Positions 29,080 through 33,478 of a DNA stretch of 33,478 nucleotides are shown here, piece after piece. Under the pieces are notes generated by a model. It was not told the DNA's origin and ran no database searches. It saw only the letters and a list, made by a program, of their open reading frames with translations. Numbering within the stretch: position 1 is the stretch's first letter; the number at the start of each line of letters is the position of its first letter. Origin of the DNA: Temnopleurus reevesii (Eukaryota; Echinodermata; Echinoidea; Temnopleuroida; Temnopleuridae); NCBI GenBank assembly GCA_036244855.1, contig BQKZ01005011.1, forward strand, positions 15,004-48,481, written 5' to 3'. The position numbers and the translations under genes are program-made.

Positions 29080-30722
29080 AGGCGACTCCAGATACTTTGC
29101 ATTTCATGCCGCTTTATTTAATTGTTCGGTAGCTAAACAGTAGAGCAAGGTTTTAATGAAAATAAAGCATGGACGTCGTCTTTTTCTCCCGTATTTGGAC
29201 TCCCCGATAAAGTATAAAACATCCTTATTCATGTGGGTCGCGAAATTAATTGCTTGTTTGTTTTTGTTAAATAAGGTTGTATTTTTTATGATTTATGTTA
29301 TATGATTTTATTATGTCAGTTTATGATGTATTCTTTATGTAATTTTGCTATTGAAATAAATGCCTCCAAATAAAAAAAAATAGTTAAATGAGTTTCATAA
29401 GCACAAAAACCATATTTAGATATCAAACTTATTCCACAATGCAACAAAAAATCATACCAGACTGATAAGCACAACAATCAGATTAAATCAGATTAAAAAA
29501 AAAAAACATACTAAATTTTCACTCTCATTCAATACTGAAAAAAAAAATATTTGACCATTAAAACCAAATCAGATTAATTGAGCAAAAAACACATCATAGC
29601 AGGCTCATTCCATACTGAAAAAATCCCCAAATCACAGCAAAAATCAAGTTGTTTAACACTGATGATATTGGTTTAAGTGCAACACAGGGTTAGAATATTT
29701 ACATCCGTGACGAAATTGATTGTTCTAATTTAACACCGAAATGGAAAAGATGTATTTTTTTCTTAAAACGACAAAGTAATGTAACACCATCAGTTTAAAT
29801 TCACGAATGGCGATATTCTAACACTTTTGGGGATTGAACATACATAGAAATGTAACGCAATCAGTTTAATTCTGCAATGGTGTTATTCTAACACTTTTGG
29901 ATGTTGAACGATCTAAATACAGAGTCGATGTCAAGTATATTTAATTCTTTGAAAAGTGGATCTAAAATCCGTAAATTGCTCAGAGAACGATCGAGTAGAA
30001 AGTGATTTGTATTTGACAGTTTTGCTATTTTACCGGATATCATTAGGAATTCTCTGAACTGTATTTATTTTTATCTTCTTGTTTTCCTTTTGTCTGAAAA
30101 TCTTGATCTACCGCAAAGCCGTTCATAAGAAGAGTCCTTATACGATGTGGTTTATAGTTTGTCAGGGTTGCGGTCATTGTTCTTCTCACGTTCAAGCATT
30201 GTTTTACAAAACAGGGAGAAAAACGTGGATAAATAGCATCACATGTTGACATAAAACGTATCGCTGTATGTTGATGGTTGATTATTGCTTTCATTATGGA
30301 TTGAGATTTCAAATTGGTTTGACGTATTATTTTTATATTAATGATTTCTTACTTTGACACACAATATGTAAGTATTCATTAAAGGAACAAAATATAATGA
30401 GCCTAATTACAAACGATAAGAGAGATTGTAAAAGGAAATTGTAACAAGATTTCATCGTGCTCAGGATAATCATGATAATGTAAAAATCTGAAAAAGAAAT
30501 AAAAAAAAGGTTCGTATTAATGGCATGTAGGAATTGCCCCTATTTTCATTAAGTGTTGTAATCTAAATGGTATTGATGCATGAAGCAAAACGATGCTGTT
30601 CATTGTTGTGACATTACGAACGTTTAATGATTAGGATGTTTAATGTAAAGAGTTGAATACACATAAAAAGAATAAGAAACATTTAAAATGATAATAAGTA
30701 ATAATTCACATTTAATTTACCC

Positions 30723-30730
30723 ACTCTCTC

Positions 30731-30775
<45 letters not shown>
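30723..30775 (+). repeat. (CT)n microsatellite before the terminal exon, copy B
   Basis: The position and length match copy A, but it carries one CCC interruption (TCTCCCTCTC) near 30740. Confidence 0.95.
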
Positions 30776-30779
<4 letters not shown>

Positions 30780-30833
30780 GTTTCTATTTCCACCCCCCCC
30801 CTCTCTATCTATTTTTCATGACCCTCATTGCAG

Positions 30834-30893
30834 ATGCTGCAAAGGATAACTGGAAAAAGAAACACAGAGGATGGATACTCATTGTCCTTTTAG
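30834..30893 (+). CDS. Terminal coding exon, copy B (duplicate of 20698-20757)
   Basis: This is identical over all 60 coding bases to the exon at 20698 and keeps the (CT)n tract and the TTGCAG acceptor. It could be a second, alternatively used last exon giving the same protein with a different 3' UTR, a non-functional passenger of a segmental duplication, or the allelic version of copy A misplaced by assembly. The single N at the start of the duplicated block favours caution. The first visible difference downstream is in the 3' UTR (CGACTTTTGG in copy A, CGACTATTGG here). Confidence 0.45.
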   Translation: MLQRITGKRNTEDGYSLSF

Positions 30894-33478
30894 CGACACC
30901 GTAAAACTAAACATAGAGACTCTTCCACCGACTATTGGCTGCAACAGATTTCTTCTATGTCACTGCGGAAAATGGCCAACCTTATGCCATGATTTGAAAC
31001 ACAACAAAAACTACAAAGTCTTGTCTACCCCTCTAACGTAGACAGGTAAACGTTCATAGGCATATCCTAACAGAGTATCACAAGAAGTTAAGACGTTTCA
31101 GATTGAAGGGGATAACTATACCCTCTCTGGCAACTGGCCCCATGGGTGTTCATCTAAACACCAGGCCAGGGGCCTGCAACATGAAAAAGTGCGATAAATT
31201 GCCAACTTTAGCACATGGTTTACCATAGACTTACGATTTATTTTGTTCGTACGATTAACTGGAAATAGTTATGTTACGGGGCCCTGATGCTCATAATTGC
31301 ATGGGCAACACCAGAAACGTGTCAGAACAACAACGGCGATTGATTAATCTGAAGGCTTAATCACATTTCGCCGTTGCTTTATATCGCCAATATTTGCCTA
31401 GTATTCATGACATTTGAAAAAAAGCTCCGTTAACCCCAAAATATTGCGGGAAGACGCTTGGCTAACGTTGAAGGCGTTCTGTTGTCGTTCGACGTGCATG
31501 TACACCTGCGTTATATTCAGCTAAGCGTCGGCTCCTTATATTTCTTTGTTCACGGAGCGTAGCATCTCCCAAAGTCCATGAACGCTATAGGCACTGATAG
31601 GCAGACATTGGATGTGAAGGCAAAGTACGTGTGATTCAGTTAGCCTTAACACCAAAATGGGATATTCAAACTACAAAACAATTTGTGTTGGCAATTTCCA
31701 GAGCCCCGTAAGGCAAAAGGTTCTCAATCAATCTAACGATTAATATCAATCGTAAGTCTAAGCCAAATCATGCACTAAAATTGAAATTGTTGGCAATTTC
31801 TAGATCGAGCCGTGTAACGCAAAAGGTTTCCAATCAATCTAACGATTAATATCAATCGTAAGTCTAACGCAAACCATGTACTAAGGATTGCAATTGATCG
31901 CAAAATCTCCTTTATGTTAGAGGCCCCTGGTATTGACATTTCCAAACACTGGGTCGATGTTAGAATACACAGATTCCGCTGGGTAACATTTGTTACCTCA
32001 CTTTGTGGAGAATGAATACACGATGAAATTAATGATTTGAATCATTACAGATAGCTCCTTTATGACAATTTCATTGTTAGACTAATGTGATCAGTATCGT
32101 AGATTTTGATATTTATCATCAATTTATAGAAATGATACGAAAGAGTTTTGATAATGAGAAACCTCATACTTTCTAATCAAATTTGTAAAAATATATGTAA
32201 AAGTATTAATTTTCCTCAAATTTATAAGAATATTCAAAAAGGTGCTGCTCGATTTTCAGAAGTAGGCCTATCGCCTGAAATGAAAATGACATGATTTTAT
32301 TTGGTAGTTTGAACGAGTTTTAAAAGTTCGATAGTTTTAGTTTTATTTCATATTGTCAACCTAATTTACACCCAATATCTTTGTCAATATGTGAGTCGAC
32401 GTCAGATACAGATTTTCCCCATAGTATTTGGAATTATGAAAAAGAAAAATTATTAGTTGTCCGATTTTCTTTAAACTTGTTCTGTTCTGCTAACCAAATT
32501 TTTCTGCTTTTGTCAAAAAATATTTTTGGGAGTAGACTGCCATTTTAAATTAATGACAGCTCTGCTATTGATGGTAACAATCATATGAGAGCTGGTTTGA
32601 TTTTACAAATGGCATAGGGTCCGATCTATAAAAGTAGGATTAAAAAAACTATGTTCGCCTCTGATCGATTTGCTTCTCATTTAATGATCAATCACATTTT
32701 CTCTTCTCCGGGTGTTGTGTAAATTATAATGTAAAGTATACATAATTACATCATAAATTGTTTGTAAATGATTATGTCTTTCATTATCTATATTTCATCG
32801 TATTAAATTCTTTTTATCGCCAGTCAATCTACTTTTGTTTTCTAAACTCTCATTAACGGTTATAAGTATTCATTTTATCCTTTACCGAGAAGTGATTACG
32901 CCCACAACTATTTGAAAGTGTCTTTTTTACATTAAATTAGCTGAATTGAGTTTTGATCTTTTGCTGATTCTATTAACTTATATAAATTTCCCGGTCAATT
33001 TCAAACTACTGGGGCCAGTAACGTAAAACAAGTTTGCGATCAATCGCAAAATTTAGCACATGATTTCCCATAGACTTGCAATTGATATCAATCGTACGCG
33101 CGATTGGAAAGCTTTATGTTACGAGGCCCTGGTATTTTTTAAGGGCATTGTCGGTATTCAAAATGAGATTGAACTGATTCTAAGAATTTTAAAAATTCGG
33201 CTTCACAGGAATTATGGGAAGTTTACAAGTTTGTTACTACAATTGCAATCATTATTGTTGTTATTGCAACTTTGTAATTATAAATCACGTAACCACAAAT
33301 TCTGTACATAAGCCAACTTTTTGGTGTTTTGAGCTACATTGTATTAAACCGAATATTTGTCAAAGTAAAGTCGTTAATCTGTCTAATTAATATTTACCAA
33401 CTTTTGTCAAAAATGTGTTGAGTCGACACAGTGATCGCCTGCATTATAACCCGGGAAGTTAATGACTAATCACCAGAC

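Larger units (their letters stand above)
26259..33478 (+). repeat. Large direct duplication, copy B (runs off the window)
   Basis: This second copy of 16126-23342 begins with TAGGGCAAGC directly after the single N at 26258 and is still matching at the last base. The same internal elements recur at offset positions: a tRNA-like SINE at about 27131-27280, palindromic MITEs at about 28804-29079, 31167-31286, 31352-31646, 31706-31928 and 33009-33130, and a (CT)n tract at about 30723-30775. It contains no feature absent from copy A except small variants. Confidence 0.95.

Overview
The window looks like animal nuclear DNA. It is AT-rich and intron-rich, with GT-AG exons separated by kilobases of non-coding sequence, many short palindromic DNA-transposon relics, tRNA-derived SINE pieces, retroposon 3' ends and long microsatellites. 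The repeat style (MITEs opening with CACACCTTTGCG or GGGGCCATTTCATGA, frequent TAGGCCTA words, AATAAT-tailed dispersed repeats) suggests a marine deuterostome, most likely an echinoderm. That assignment rests on pattern recognition only.

One gene can be supported, on the + strand. It is the 3' half of a single-pass membrane protein, in four exons whose reading phases fit exactly: 3162-3755 (Ser/Thr-rich extracellular stem, phase 1 on both sides), 5227-5365 (transmembrane exon, phase 1 to 2), 13149-13239 (cytoplasmic tail, phase 2 to 0) and 20698-20757 (last 19 residues and stop). Together they encode about 293 residues. The 5' exons are not visible and probably lie upstream of the window. The predicted tail of about 53 residues carries YTRF, a tyrosine-type endocytosis motif, and an overlapping LPPY. 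I do not recognise the protein family.

The remaining sequence is intron or flank. From 1 to 3160 lie a minus-strand ORF fragment and nested MITEs. The 5.4-13.1 kb intron holds a SINE, a small perfect palindrome, a local duplication, several MITEs, a second copy of the minus-strand ORF fragment, and a LINE-like 3' end with a perfect hairpin. The 13.2-20.7 kb intron holds MITEs, a short segment with homeodomain-type cores, tandem repeats and a poly-G run.

The largest structure is a direct duplication. Positions 16126-23342 recur at 26259-33478 and run off the end of the window. By eye the copies differ by about 0.5% plus small indels. It includes the terminal coding exon, so there are two identical last exons. 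The second copy starts one base after a single N (26258). This makes a contig-join or uncollapsed-haplotype artefact a serious alternative to a true 10.1-kb tandem duplication. One patch of about 110 bp is far more diverged than the rest and lies in one arm of a palindromic element.
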